A DNA stretch of 41,491 nucleotides from positions 1-41,491 of IMG/VR virus record IMGVR_UViG_3300011114_000931. One strand, 5' to 3'. The stretch comes from a virus. Shown piece after piece: positions 7,728 through 16,768 of the stretch. Below the pieces are notes generated by a model, which had not been told where the DNA came from, did no database searches, and saw only the letters and a list, made by a program, of their open reading frames with translations. Every line of letters begins with the position of its first letter. Positions within the stretch are counted from its first letter, which is position 1. Made by a program: the position numbers and the translations under genes.

Positions 7728-8828
7728 ATGACTGTACCTGTACCGAATAAATATTTTTTATATCCTTTTGGTGTGTTGGGAGACGCTACAGCTATCCCAG
7801 AAACGGGTACAGGTTCTTCATCTGTAAATTATCAATACGGGTGGACAACGCCTTATTCTTTGCCTAACGCTACAATCGGCTCTTTACCTGTCCCTCGTTT
7901 GCAAATGAATCAATTAATGTTTGATGTGACTTATGCGTTAAAACAATTACAGACGCAAGGCTTTCCATTGTGGGTATCCGTTGCTGACGGAGGCCCTGCC
8001 GATTATCCTATTTATTCCTACGTTTCTTATGACACAGGCAGTGGTGTACAAATATGGGAAAGTCAAGTCGCTACAAACACTTCAGTTCCTGGTGCCGATT
8101 TAAATTGGGTTGCAGTGAGTGGTGGTTCGCAATGGGTGCCTGTAGGTACTGTTATTGATTTTGCAGGCCCGATTGTACCTAGTTTTTATTTTGCGTGTGA
8201 CGGTACAACAAAAAGTCGTACGACTTATGCAAAATTATTTAATGCAATTACACAAGTGCAATCTGGCAGCACAACAATCAGCATGACCACCGTGACTGGA
8301 TTAACCAATGCCAGCACGCAGATGTTTGCTGGAATGGTTGTTGAGGGCGCTAATTTACAGCCTAATACAACGATTGCATCCATTACAAATGATACAACGA
8401 TTGAATTAAGTTTAGCAGCTACGGCTACAGGTGCGGCTAATATACGGTTTTTTACTTATGGTGCGGGTGATGGCTCTACGACGTATACTTTGCCGGATTT
8501 TAGAGCTTATGTAACCGCTGGGGCCGGTGGAGTCGGTATTCCTATTGCTGGAAATCCGACATTGTTGGTTACAGGTCAAAAAGGCGGATCCTCTGCTCAC
8601 GCTCTTACTGTTGCTGAAATGCCGAGTCACAATCATCCTAGCACTGTTTCTGGTGACGGAGGAAATGGAGTCTGGCTTGGTAGACCTCAAGGAACGGGTG
8701 GAGGCGCCGGATTAATTAAAGCATCGAACGGAGCAACTGAATACTCATTGCCGTCACAAGGGAGTAATCAAGCTTCAACTATTGTTCAACAAACCGCCAT
8801 GGTTCAAAAATGCATTAAATACATATAG
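7728..8828 (+). CDS. Tail fibre with split tail-collar domain
   Basis: This 366-residue protein opens with a fibre N-terminus (residues 1-140). A tail-collar domain follows: WVPVGTVIDFAGPIVPSFYF, ACDGTTKSRTTYAKLFNAIT, then YGAGDGSTTYTLPDFRAYV. The collar is interrupted at residues about 174-242 by a beta module (VTGLTNASTQMFAGMVVEGA, ..TTIASI..) that also occurs in the sheath protein. The C-terminal part has AHALTVAEMPSHNHPS, the usual collar end with a Gly-rich tip. It should attach to the DUF2612 protein and contact the host surface. It is the last gene of the tail module before the ParB-like gene. Confidence 0.85.
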   Translation: MTVPVPNKYFLYPFGVLGDATAIPETGTGSSSVNYQYGWTTPYSLPNATIGSLPVPRLQMNQLMFDVTYALKQLQTQGFPLWVSVADGGPADYPIYSYVSYDTGSGVQIWESQVATNTSVPGADLNWVAVSGGSQWVPVGTVIDFAGPIVPSFYFACDGTTKSRTTYAKLFNAITQVQSGSTTISMTTVTGLTNASTQMFAGMVVEGANLQPNTTIASITNDTTIELSLAATATGAANIRFFTYGAGDGSTTYTLPDFRAYVTAGAGGVGIPIAGNPTLLVTGQKGGSSAHALTVAEMPSHNHPSTVSGDGGNGVWLGRPQGTGGGAGLIKASNGATEYSLPSQGSNQASTIVQQTAMVQKCIKYI

Positions 8829-8835
8829 GATTTAA

Positions 8836-9393
8836 ATGGAAATAATCTACAAAAAAATTGATGAATTGCATGGGTATGATAAAAACGCTCGCATCCATGG
8901 TGATGATCAAATACAACAAATCGCATTAAGCATAAAAAACTTTGGGTTTAACGATCCCATTGAAATAGACGATACAAACACGATACTCAGTGGTCATGGT
9001 CGTTTAGCTGCCGCGATCAAATTAGGATTATCTGAAGTGCCTACCATTACTCATGGGCATATGGATGACGATCAACGCAAAGCTTATATTTTAGCTGCTA
9101 ATCGTATTGCTATGAATTCCACATGGGATAATTTGTTGCTCAAAGAAGAATTTTTGACATTGCAAGACCATGCTTTTGATTTGAGTTTAACGGGTTTTGG
9201 TGATGATGAGATTTTTGAAATATTAGATGAACATGAAATCGTTGATTCAAAATCACCTGACAATCAAAAATATAATTCAGTGTATGAAATTATTATTGAG
9301 TGCAACGATGAAAACGAACAAGAATTAATGTTCAATCGTTTTCAAGAAGAAGGATTAAAATGCAGAATTTTAAGTAAGAGTGTTATTGTATGA
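8836..9393 (+). CDS. ParB-like N-terminal domain protein
   Basis: This 185-residue protein reads as a ParB/sulfiredoxin-fold domain: NARIHGDDQIQQIALSIKNF with GF, then PIEIDDTNTILSGHGRLAAA with the conserved GHGR box at residues 53-56, then EVPTITHGHMDDDQRKAYIL. In phages this domain is often fused to a DNA methylase; here it stands alone, with a short acidic C-terminal tail instead. It overlaps the next, small-terminase-like gene by four bases, a pairing often found before the large terminase. Likely a CTP- or DNA-binding factor in packaging or segregation, or a nuclease; the exact role is unknown. Confidence 0.82.
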   Translation: MEIIYKKIDELHGYDKNARIHGDDQIQQIALSIKNFGFNDPIEIDDTNTILSGHGRLAAAIKLGLSEVPTITHGHMDDDQRKAYILAANRIAMNSTWDNLLLKEEFLTLQDHAFDLSLTGFGDDEIFEILDEHEIVDSKSPDNQKYNSVYEIIIECNDENEQELMFNRFQEEGLKCRILSKSVIV

Positions 9394-9815
9394 CAAGAAC
9401 TAGAACATTCAGACACCCGAACAGTCCTAAAAAAAAAATAGAAATCACGCCTGCATTTTTAACAGAAGTAAAAGCATTGGTTAACGCAGGAATGACCAAC
9501 AAACAATTAGCCGAATATTATGGGGTATGCGAAGATACATGGTACAGATATAAATCAGACAATGAAGAATTAGAATTAATAGTTAGAACAGGAAAAATGC
9601 GCACAACAGCAGTTGTGGCCGGGCATTTATTAAAATTATGTCAACAAGACAATGTCCCCTCAATTATTTTTTATCTTCGCACTCAAGGCCGATGGACAGA
9701 GGCCAAGGAGCCTGAAGACGACACAGAAAATAAACCCATCGAAAAAACCGTCATTAAAGTGACAGATCCAATCGAAGCGGCTAAGATATACGAAGAATTC
9801 ATGTTAAAAACTTAG
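9390..9815 (+). CDS. Small terminase subunit-like DNA-binding protein
   Basis: This 141-residue protein has an N-terminal basic arm (RTRTFRHPNSPKKK), a helix-turn-helix (residues about 20-55: ALVNAGMTNKQLAEYYGVCE then DTWYRYKSDNEEL), a helical oligomerisation part (RTTAVVAGHLLKLCQQDNVP, IIFYLRTQGRWTEA) and an acidic C-terminus. IIFYLRTQGRW is a frequent signature of phage small terminase or related packaging DNA-binding proteins. It is translationally coupled to the ParB-like gene. It lies about 17.6 kb from the large terminase, which is unusual; an alternative is a generic phage HTH protein. Confidence 0.7.
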   Translation: MTRTRTFRHPNSPKKKIEITPAFLTEVKALVNAGMTNKQLAEYYGVCEDTWYRYKSDNEELELIVRTGKMRTTAVVAGHLLKLCQQDNVPSIIFYLRTQGRWTEAKEPEDDTENKPIEKTVIKVTDPIEAAKIYEEFMLKT

Positions 9816-9839
9816 TCTAGTAAATCATGAGGATTCACT

Positions 9840-10022
9840 ATGTCCACAGTAACCGCAAGCAATGGCGTCGAGCTACAGATTAATGCTTTAGAGCAAACCT
9901 TTACATGGGATGGAAGCATTATTTCAACTATAACCGTCGTGTATAATTCAATCACATACATACAAACGTTTTCAAACGACGGAACTAATATAACCGATAT
10001 TTCACAGTGGGTGGCCCAATGA
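9840..10022 (+). CDS. Small hypothetical protein preceding the long fibre
   Basis: This 60-residue protein, starting at ATG with GAGG upstream, is not recognised. It is beta-rich (LQINALEQTFTWDGSIISTI, VVYNSITYIQTFS) and ends ISQWVAQ. Its stop overlaps the ATG of the long fibre gene (ATGA at 10019-10022), so the two are translationally coupled. A role as a fibre-associated or fibre-attachment peptide is inferred from this coupling only. Confidence 0.65.
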   Translation: MSTVTASNGVELQINALEQTFTWDGSIISTITVVYNSITYIQTFSNDGTNITDISQWVAQ

Positions 10023-13000
10023 TTGACGGCGCTGGTGATTTTATTAAGTGGGCCTCAGCCTTAGGGTACATACCAGGAGGAGGCGGAAGCGGTGGTGTAA
10101 CACCCCTGCAAGTACAGCAAAACGCATTTAACTTTGCTGCCGGACTCGGTGCCGACGATCACTTTGTCGTAAATTTATCACCAGCGGTATTAACACTTAC
10201 AAACGGCCTTCCTATTTACATGGTATCTGGGTTTACTAATTTAACTACTACGCCCACATTAAAAATTAACGCATTGCCTGAAAAATTAATTGTATCAACC
10301 TCGGGAGAAGCCTTAATAGTTGATGACATCCAGGCCGGGGCCGCCTATTTATTTATCTATTCATCAGCTGACGATAATTTTCAATTAATAAACCCATCGA
10401 TTTCCAACGCAAACGCTTATTTAGTACAAAAAAATTATTTCAATTACGCCATAGACTTTGGCGCAGCTGATGCTTACGAAGCAAATTTTCCATTTGCGCC
10501 GCTAGTGACTTTAGCAGGTGGATTAAGCGCTATTGTACAAATTGATAATACCAACACAGGGCCATCAACTTTAACGCTAAACGGCCAAACAGCGCCAATT
10601 GTTGGCATCAGTGGTGGCGCATTAATTGCTGGAGAAATAATCGGTGGTGGTATATCTGAATTTATTTACTCAGATAATTACGCCGCGTTCATATTATTAA
10701 ATTCAGCAATAACACCTGGTGGTGGGACGGTCGGTAATGGGGCCATCAATAACCTCGCTTATTATGCGGCAAGCGGTAACACCATTAGTTCGCTCGCAAC
10801 ATTAAACAATGGCGTTTTAATTACCAGCAATACTGGTGTGCCGTCGCTTTTGGCTAATGGTACGGCTGGATATGTTCTAACTGCAAATAGTGGCGCGTCT
10901 CCTTCATGGCAAGCACAGGGTTATTTGAGTAATGCTGTATTATTAAATCCATCAGCACCGCAGACTATCGGAGGATTTGGGTTAACCATTTCAGCCGGCG
11001 GTATTACAGTTAGAGACTCTATAAGAAGCACCACAAATAGTATTTATGCGGGGTCTTCTGGTTTTTCAGGAGGTTATTATTCGTATCCTTCAACTGCGTC
11101 TAGCGGATATTTGCAATTATCGGCCACAAATAACGCTGGTGATTTCGCGGGCATATTAACGAATGCTTCTCTTTCTGCTGCAAGAGGATGGGAATTGCCC
11201 GACGTATCAGGAACAATTGCTTTAACAACCACTGCCGTATTGTTAAATCCTGCTGCTGACCAAACAATTGTAGCTCACAATCTAACTATCTCTAACGGTG
11301 GGTTGACGACAGCGAGCGATATTTTAGTAAATAGTATAACTGTGGGCGTTGGTGCTTATCGTGATGTTGGTAATACCAATTTAGCTGTAGGAGTCGGTGC
11401 ATTATCAGGAAACGCCACAGGAACATCAAACACCGGAATCGGTTTTGCGGCTTTAATTGGTACAGTAAGCGGAAATGGTAATACTGCGGTAGGAACAGGG
11501 GCAGCTCAAATAAATGACGGCACCGGAAATACGTTTACAGGTTCAAATTCTGCTGCTCTTTTAGGTATTACATCCAATGGAGATTATAATACTTTTTTTG
11601 GTTGCTCAACGGGATTGGCGGGAGCGGGAGTTGGAGCGCAGGATTTTCAAGGTGGAAATAGTAATACTTTTGTAGGGTTTAATGTTACTGGTAATAGTTA
11701 CGACCAAAACGGAACGATAGGAATTGGTGCGTTGGCTGTAGCTGATGCTGCAACGGGCGTCCTATCAACCCAGTTTGGTTCTGGAATATCCATAGGCTCT
11801 TCCTCTTTCCCCGTGGGATTCAGGGGAGACGGTACACCTATACCGGCTGGGGGCGCTCATTATTGGCGAATGAAAATTAATGACGCGTATTACGACATTC
11901 CTATTTTACCAGATGCAACAACAATCTCCTGGCCGTCAACAGGAACACTCGCCACAACTAGCGGAAGCCCATTTGTATTTGTCGTAGGGCCAGACAGCAT
12001 ATACACCACCATTTCTTCAGCAATGACCGCAGCCGCTCTGGTAGGTACTTCTTCACAACAGTGCTTAGTATTGATTCAACCGGGTATTTACGTAGAAAAT
12101 ATAACGCTTGCATCATATGTTAGCGTAGTGGGCGAAAGTGGAAAAGACGAAAGTTCAGTTATTATTCAAGGTAATACTTTATATAATGCATCGGAAGCAG
12201 GAAACATTTCTTTTTCATTAAGTAATTTATCCTTTATTACTCCACTAAGCGGCGGATCAGCTTTAACTATTTCAGGCAGCAGCACATTAAATGTATACAT
12301 CAATAATTGTATAATTAATGGTTTGTATGGGAACGCTTTTGTATTCAACAACCCGAACAACGGTTATTTAACTAACTGCACAGTCACAGCGGGAGGTGGT
12401 TATAGTTGCTTCATAATAAGCGGTGGGATCGTAAAAGTTAATGATTCTAGTATTTCCACATCAAACACAACATCAAAAATATCTGCAAACGCAACATTAG
12501 AATTTAATTACTGTGTTGTTAGTGATTCGTATGATTTAACAGACACATCCGTAATAATGGCTAATTACAGCACATTTACTGGCATAAATCTTACTTATAT
12601 CTTTAATGTAGACGCATCAGCTTCCGCTGAAGTATCTTTTCTTGTTGTAAACAGCAATGACGCCTCAGGAAATTGGGTGGTGGGAACAGGCGCACTGCTT
12701 TATAACGCAATTTATCCGATTGGTGGAAGCTCTGCTCATATTGACCCTGGATTAATAATAATAAGCAGCGACTTTCTTGTTGGCAACCTTGTTCTTGGAG
12801 CAATGTTAAATCCACAATACGGTGGAACCGGAATAAACAATGGTTCAAAAACCATAAATTTAGGCTCACCAACCTCTGGTTATTTGCTTACAAGCGACTC
12901 GTTAGGTAACGCCACTTGGCAAGCCGGGCCTGCTCCCGCAGTTAACCCATGGATATCAATAACCACAAACAGTTATTCCGCGGCAGTTAATACGAATTAT

Positions 13001-13267
13001 GTAGTAAATACAGCATCAGGACTAACTACCATCACTTTGCCAGCTGTAGCGGCATTTGGAGCAACAATATCATTAGAAGGTATTGCGGCAGGTGGTTGGT
13101 CGCTTGTAGCCAATTCCGGTCAGACAATAATTTGCGGAATTGACACGTCATCCGTAGCCGGAAGTATATCAAGCATTGATGCTAGAGATGGTCTTCAATT
13201 GGTTTGTATTGTCGCCAATACCACCTGGAAAATAAGAAACATAAGCACAGGGTTTAATATAATATAG
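10019..13267 (+). CDS. Long modular tail fibre (YadA-like head and beta-helix)
   Basis: I start this 1082-residue protein at the ATG at 10019 rather than an in-frame GTG at 10007, because of the ATGA overlap. The N-terminus is Gly-rich (IPGGGGSGGVTPLQVQ). Modules in order are: two related beta domains (residues ~30-240); a block with SGYLQLSATNNAGDFAGILT also found in the third fibre; NTGIGFAAL/NTAVGTGAAQ/NTFTGS repeats like trimeric autotransporter heads (~450-570); and a right-handed parallel beta-helix (~655-870: YTTISSAMTAA, IQPGIYVENITL, NNCIINGLYGNAF). A C-terminal domain (~980-1082) matches the end of the next gene product. Probably a trimeric receptor-binding fibre with a polysaccharide-binding helix. 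Confidence 0.82.
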   Translation: MIDGAGDFIKWASALGYIPGGGGSGGVTPLQVQQNAFNFAAGLGADDHFVVNLSPAVLTLTNGLPIYMVSGFTNLTTTPTLKINALPEKLIVSTSGEALIVDDIQAGAAYLFIYSSADDNFQLINPSISNANAYLVQKNYFNYAIDFGAADAYEANFPFAPLVTLAGGLSAIVQIDNTNTGPSTLTLNGQTAPIVGISGGALIAGEIIGGGISEFIYSDNYAAFILLNSAITPGGGTVGNGAINNLAYYAASGNTISSLATLNNGVLITSNTGVPSLLANGTAGYVLTANSGASPSWQAQGYLSNAVLLNPSAPQTIGGFGLTISAGGITVRDSIRSTTNSIYAGSSGFSGGYYSYPSTASSGYLQLSATNNAGDFAGILTNASLSAARGWELPDVSGTIALTTTAVLLNPAADQTIVAHNLTISNGGLTTASDILVNSITVGVGAYRDVGNTNLAVGVGALSGNATGTSNTGIGFAALIGTVSGNGNTAVGTGAAQINDGTGNTFTGSNSAALLGITSNGDYNTFFGCSTGLAGAGVGAQDFQGGNSNTFVGFNVTGNSYDQNGTIGIGALAVADAATGVLSTQFGSGISIGSSSFPVGFRGDGTPIPAGGAHYWRMKINDAYYDIPILPDATTISWPSTGTLATTSGSPFVFVVGPDSIYTTISSAMTAAALVGTSSQQCLVLIQPGIYVENITLASYVSVVGESGKDESSVIIQGNTLYNASEAGNISFSLSNLSFITPLSGGSALTISGSSTLNVYINNCIINGLYGNAFVFNNPNNGYLTNCTVTAGGGYSCFIISGGIVKVNDSSISTSNTTSKISANATLEFNYCVVSDSYDLTDTSVIMANYSTFTGINLTYIFNVDASASAEVSFLVVNSNDASGNWVVGTGALLYNAIYPIGGSSAHIDPGLIIISSDFLVGNLVLGAMLNPQYGGTGINNGSKTINLGSPTSGYLLTSDSLGNATWQAGPAPAVNPWISITTNSYSAAVNTNYVVNTASGLTTITLPAVAAFGATISLEGIAAGGWSLVANSGQTIICGIDTSSVAGSISSIDARDGLQLVCIVANTTWKIRNISTGFNII

Positions 13268-13353
13268 TTTTTAAAGTAAAAAGTGGGCTTATAAATCATT
13301 GTTTTATTGTGAAATATCAGTCTTATGGTTCATTAAATATAAGGAATGTATAA

Positions 13354-14169
13354 ATGGCGATTAATAATAGTATTAATAATACATTGCAACTTAATTTTAA
13401 AATTGGCGCTGTATCAGTAACATCGACCGGCACACAGCTTAATTATTTGAATGCTGCTACTGGCGTCACAGGTACTGGTTCAGTAGTTATGGCCAACAGC
13501 CCGACGTTAGTTACACCAGCGTTGGGAACTCCTTCTGCATTAATATTGACCAACGCGACAGGTTTGCCTGTAGCTACTGGTATTAGCGGTTTGGGAACAG
13601 GTGTCGCGACTGCTTTAGCAGCTGGCGTAACTGGTAGTGGTAATATTGTATTGGCTACAAGTCCAACTTTAGTTACTCCTGCTTTAGGCACACCATCTGC
13701 GTTAGTTTTGACCAACGCTACTGGCTTGCCATTAAGCACCGGGGTCACAGGAAACTTACCTGTTACCAATTTAAACAGCGGTACTGGCGCTACATCAGGT
13801 ACTTTCTGGCGTGGAGATGGTACATGGGCTGTTCCTGGAATGATATTTTTCAGTCCGGTTGCAGGCACTTCACAAACGTTGGTTGCGTCTACAAACTACT
13901 TTACACAGAATGTAGGATTAACAACATTTACATTACCTGCTACTGCGGCTGTTGGATCTACAATTGAAATTGTTGGTTATGGTACAGGCGGATGGACAAT
14001 TACTCAAAACTCTGCGCAGAGCATTCAATATGGCGTTGTGAGCACTTCTGTGGGTGTAACGGGCGCATTGTCATCTACAGCAGCCACAGACCAAGTCATT
14101 TTGTTGTGTGTTGTTGCGGACACCACTTGGGTTGCTAGCAGTCCAATGGGTTCTTTAGACGCAATATAG
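13354..14169 (+). CDS. Short tail fibre with [11 protein letters not shown] repeats
   Basis: This 271-residue protein has three parts. The N-terminal module ([16 protein letters not shown]) is shared with the third fibre. Next come two copies of a fibre repeat, [20 protein letters not shown] followed by TGLP (residues 40-72 and 94-126), then [12 protein letters not shown]. The C-terminal domain (residues ~165-271, [29 protein letters not shown]) is homologous to the end of the long fibre. This repeat type is widespread in tail fibres of environmental phages. It is preceded by ATAAGGA. It may assemble on or next to the long fibre or serve as an alternative receptor-binding protein. Confidence 0.75.
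   Translation: MAINNSINNTLQLNFKIGAVSVTSTGTQLNYLNAATGVTGTGSVVMANSPTLVTPALGTPSALILTNATGLPVATGISGLGTGVATALAAGVTGSGNIVLATSPTLVTPALGTPSALVLTNATGLPLSTGVTGNLPVTNLNSGTGATSGTFWRGDGTWAVPGMIFFSPVAGTSQTLVASTNYFTQNVGLTTFTLPATAAVGSTIEIVGYGTGGWTITQNSAQSIQYGVVSTSVGVTGALSSTAATDQVILLCVVADTTWVASSPMGSLDAI
13471..13731 (+). repeat. Two in-frame fibre repeats (33 residues each)
   Basis: Segments 13471-13569 and 13633-13731 encode near-identical 33-residue repeats ([20 protein letters not shown] versus [20 protein letters not shown]). The DNA of the two copies differs at many third positions, so they are old duplications kept by protein selection rather than a recent tandem duplication. Confidence 0.85.
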
Positions 14170-14178
14170 TAGTACTTG

Positions 14179-14219
14179 ATGTCTATAGATATCACTTGCA
14201 AACTGGTATCTATAGACAT
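14179..14219 (+). terminator. Hairpin between fibre genes (possible terminator)
   Basis: ATGTCTATAGATA (14179-14191) pairs perfectly with TATCTATAGACAT (14207-14219), and TCA/TGG can extend the stem inward to leave a 9-base loop. The sequence after it is A/T-rich (TACTTTATTTATT) but has no clean T-run, so it may be a weak terminator, an RNA-stability element, or a protein-binding palindrome. It lies between the second and third fibre genes. Confidence 0.6.
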
Positions 14220-14252
14220 TACTTTATTTATTAAAATTTATTTGGGGTTTTC

Positions 14253-16406
14253 ATGACTATGATTAATAACAGCATTAACAATACTTTGCAGACCCCATTT
14301 AAAATTGCGGCTGTAAGTGTAACGACTACAGGCACGCAACTTAATTATTTAAACGCAGCTAGCGGAACGACGGGCACAGGCTCTGTTGTGTTTGCTACAG
14401 CGCCAACACTGTCTTCTTTAACGTTATCAAGTCCTCTAGCCGTTACAAGCGGTGGTACGGGTCTTGCGTCTACAGTTGCCAACCAGATTCTTTATAGTTC
14501 TGCTACAAGTACGGTTGCGGGATTAGCTACAGCTAATAGTTCCGTGCTGGTGACGAGCTCAGGTGGCGTTCCTAGCTTAAGTACAGCGTTACCATCTGGT
14601 TTAACGACAACGTTGTTTTATCCTCAGAATGTTATTGAAGGATTTCAAAGCGTTGCGTCTGCTGGTGGTGTTACAACATTAATAAATACATCGCCACAAA
14701 CGTTAATCATAACCGGTATTACCATTCAAACCGTTGTTTTACCTAACGCAACCACTTTAACTTTAGGCCAAACATTTACAATTAATAATAATTCCACCGG
14801 TGTTGTAACAATTCAATCAAATGGTGGTGCAACTATAACCACCATGAAAGCAAATAGCTTTATAACACTGACCATTTTAAATATTGGGACATCCACAGGG
14901 CAATGGGATTGGCACTGGTCATTGCCACCTTTATCTGTAAATTCAAACGGATTTTTAACCGTTGCTTACGGTGGTACTGGCGTAGGTTCTTTTACTGCTT
15001 ATGGCTTGATAGCAGCTGGTACTACAGCGACAGGCGTACAGCAGTCTTTACAAACTGGTACTGCCGGACAGCTATTGCAATCTGGTGGCGCAGCAGCATT
15101 GCCAACATGGACTACAGCTACCTTCCCAAGTGGATCAGGTACGCTCAATCACATGTTGCGCTCAGATGGCACGAACTGGGTTGAGACTACAGCGACTACA
15201 TTAGATGCTTTGGATGTGTTTAGCGGGATTAGTGAGCTTAATGTTAGTAATTTGCGTCTTAATGGCAATACGATTTCTAGCACGGATACCAATGGGAATA
15301 TTGCATTAATACCCAACGGAACGGGCTCCGTATTAATAGGCTCTCCAACTGCAATACAATCATCTACCTCTACAATCTTTAGACAAACAATAGCCAAAAA
15401 TGGTACGCAAGCTATTTTTAATCTTGGCGCATTCATCAACAACTCGCAAGGACCGAGATTTGCTTTTGTAAAATCCAGGTCAACAACTATAGGCGCTTTT
15501 ACCGCTGTACAAAGTGGCGATGTTCTTGGTGGTTTACAATGGGCCGCCGATGACGGTACAGGTTATGTTAACGGTGGTGGCTTGTTGTTTTTGGTTTCGG
15601 GCGCAATTAGCACCGGCGTCATCCCTTCTGCGCTTGTTATATCAACTACAAACACTTCTGGTGTAGACACTACCGCTATAACAATTAGCAATAATCAGAC
15701 AGTAACATTTAGAAACAACGCAATCTTAGGTCAATCAGGAAGAAGCGGAGCACTAACCAGCTATCCGTCCAATGCATCCGCAGGACTATTACAATTAGCA
15801 GCGGCTAACAATGCAGGAGATTTTTCTAACCTTTTGACTAACGTCAGCACCACAGGATCAAGAACTTGGTCACTACCTGATGCAACCGGAACAATTCAAC
15901 TTGTCGGAGGTTCATTAGGCGCAGCAACGGCAACAAGCCTAACATTTTCACCTACAACTGGCGGTATCATCGGCACAACAACTAATGACAACGTATCGGC
16001 CGGAACGGTTGGTGAGTTAGATAGCACTGTTGTATTACTTGGATCTGCTGTAAGCTTATTAACTCTAACACCTATTGATGTTGTAACTTTAGTGCTACAA
16101 CCTGGCGACTATGACGTTTGGGGTGAAGTGTGGTTCGATGTGAATGGTGCAACTATTATATCTTCTATTCAAGTTGGTATTAATACAACTACCGCAACAA
16201 TAGCAACAACTCCTTCTGAAAACACATCAAACACTTCATTTCCGGTTACATTGGCGGCAGGTGTCGCTCCTACAATGACTCTTGGTCAATGTAGAATATC
16301 TGTAGCAACAGCTACAACGACCACAGTGTATTTAGTAGTAAACGCCACATTTACCGTAAGCACCTTGTCAGGATACGGTAAAATCTTAGCAAGAAGACGT
16401 CGCTAA
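14253..16406 (+). CDS. Third modular tail fibre
   Basis: This 717-residue protein starts at ATG 14253 (a second ATG is at 14259) after TTTGGGG. The N-terminal module ([20 protein letters not shown] then [13 protein letters not shown]) is paralogous to the previous gene. It then holds AVTSGGTGLAS and AYGGTGVGSFTAYGLIAAGT blocks typical of phage fibres, LQTGTAGQLLQSGGAA, and SGALTSYPSNASAGLLQLAA, which is shared with the long fibre. The C-terminal beta domain (residues ~590-717: VVTLVLQPGDYDVWGEVWFD) ends with ILARRRR. A structural or receptor-binding role is clear; the attachment order of the three fibres is not. Confidence 0.8.
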   Translation: MTMINNSINNTLQTPFKIAAVSVTTTGTQLNYLNAASGTTGTGSVVFATAPTLSSLTLSSPLAVTSGGTGLASTVANQILYSSATSTVAGLATANSSVLVTSSGGVPSLSTALPSGLTTTLFYPQNVIEGFQSVASAGGVTTLINTSPQTLIITGITIQTVVLPNATTLTLGQTFTINNNSTGVVTIQSNGGATITTMKANSFITLTILNIGTSTGQWDWHWSLPPLSVNSNGFLTVAYGGTGVGSFTAYGLIAAGTTATGVQQSLQTGTAGQLLQSGGAAALPTWTTATFPSGSGTLNHMLRSDGTNWVETTATTLDALDVFSGISELNVSNLRLNGNTISSTDTNGNIALIPNGTGSVLIGSPTAIQSSTSTIFRQTIAKNGTQAIFNLGAFINNSQGPRFAFVKSRSTTIGAFTAVQSGDVLGGLQWAADDGTGYVNGGGLLFLVSGAISTGVIPSALVISTTNTSGVDTTAITISNNQTVTFRNNAILGQSGRSGALTSYPSNASAGLLQLAAANNAGDFSNLLTNVSTTGSRTWSLPDATGTIQLVGGSLGAATATSLTFSPTTGGIIGTTTNDNVSAGTVGELDSTVVLLGSAVSLLTLTPIDVVTLVLQPGDYDVWGEVWFDVNGATIISSIQVGINTTTATIATTPSENTSNTSFPVTLAAGVAPTMTLGQCRISVATATTTTVYLVVNATFTVSTLSGYGKILARRRR

Positions 16407-16416
16407 TATACAAACG

Positions 16417-16445
16417 ATGTCAGTATAGTATTTTTAGTTTATAAT
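16417..16445 (+). promoter_or_regulatory. Putative sigma70 promoter for the 16495 gene
   Basis: ATGTCA (16417-16422) is separated by 17 bases from a perfect TATAAT (16440-16445), about 50 bases before the small gene at 16495. The -35 box matches consensus only in part. Together with the strong terminator at 16769 it would define a one-gene transcription unit. Confidence 0.45.
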
Positions 16446-16494
16446 ATTAATAATATATTTTTGAAAAACAATTTAAATTAATAAGGGATATGAG

Positions 16495-16722
16495 ATGTCA
16501 TTAACAATTGAATCATTAAAATCTAGAATTGCAGAATATGAACAAGAAATTGTAAAAACTGTAAATACACATGCGACTCTAGTTGGCGGGTTAAATGAAT
16601 TAAATCAATTACTATCGTTAGCGGGCGATGTAGCTGAGGTTTTAGATCCGGAAGCTGCAGTTGTGATTGAAGAAGCAAATGAAGTTGTTAATGAAGTTGT
16701 TAATGCCGTAGATCAAAATTAG
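16495..16722 (+). CDS. Small acidic helical protein
   Basis: This 75-residue protein has a clear ribosome binding site (AAGGGATATGAG). It is fully helical and acidic: IESLKSRIAEYEQEIVKTV (likely coiled coil), then VAEVLDPEAAVVIEEANEVV with a repeated NEVVNEVVNA heptad-like end. Not recognised. It lies between the fibre genes and the lysis module and is flanked by its own putative promoter and a strong terminator. A fibre-assembly chaperone or a small virion protein is possible by position; no direct evidence. Confidence 0.7.
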   Translation: MSLTIESLKSRIAEYEQEIVKTVNTHATLVGGLNELNQLLSLAGDVAEVLDPEAAVVIEEANEVVNEVVNAVDQN

Positions 16723-16768
16723 TAGTATTATATACCCAAGCTAGGTTTTCTTCCTTCCTCGCTTACAC

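Noticed and set aside
12166-12872. Minus-strand open frames inside the long fibre gene (12166-12360, 12603-12872)
   Set aside because: They lack ribosome sites and have unlikely composition; they are shadows of the strongly coding + strand.
10019-16406. Diversity-generating retroelement target in the fibre genes
   Set aside because: No reverse transcriptase gene and no template/variable repeat pair is seen in the window; the repeats found are protein-level repeats with many silent differences.
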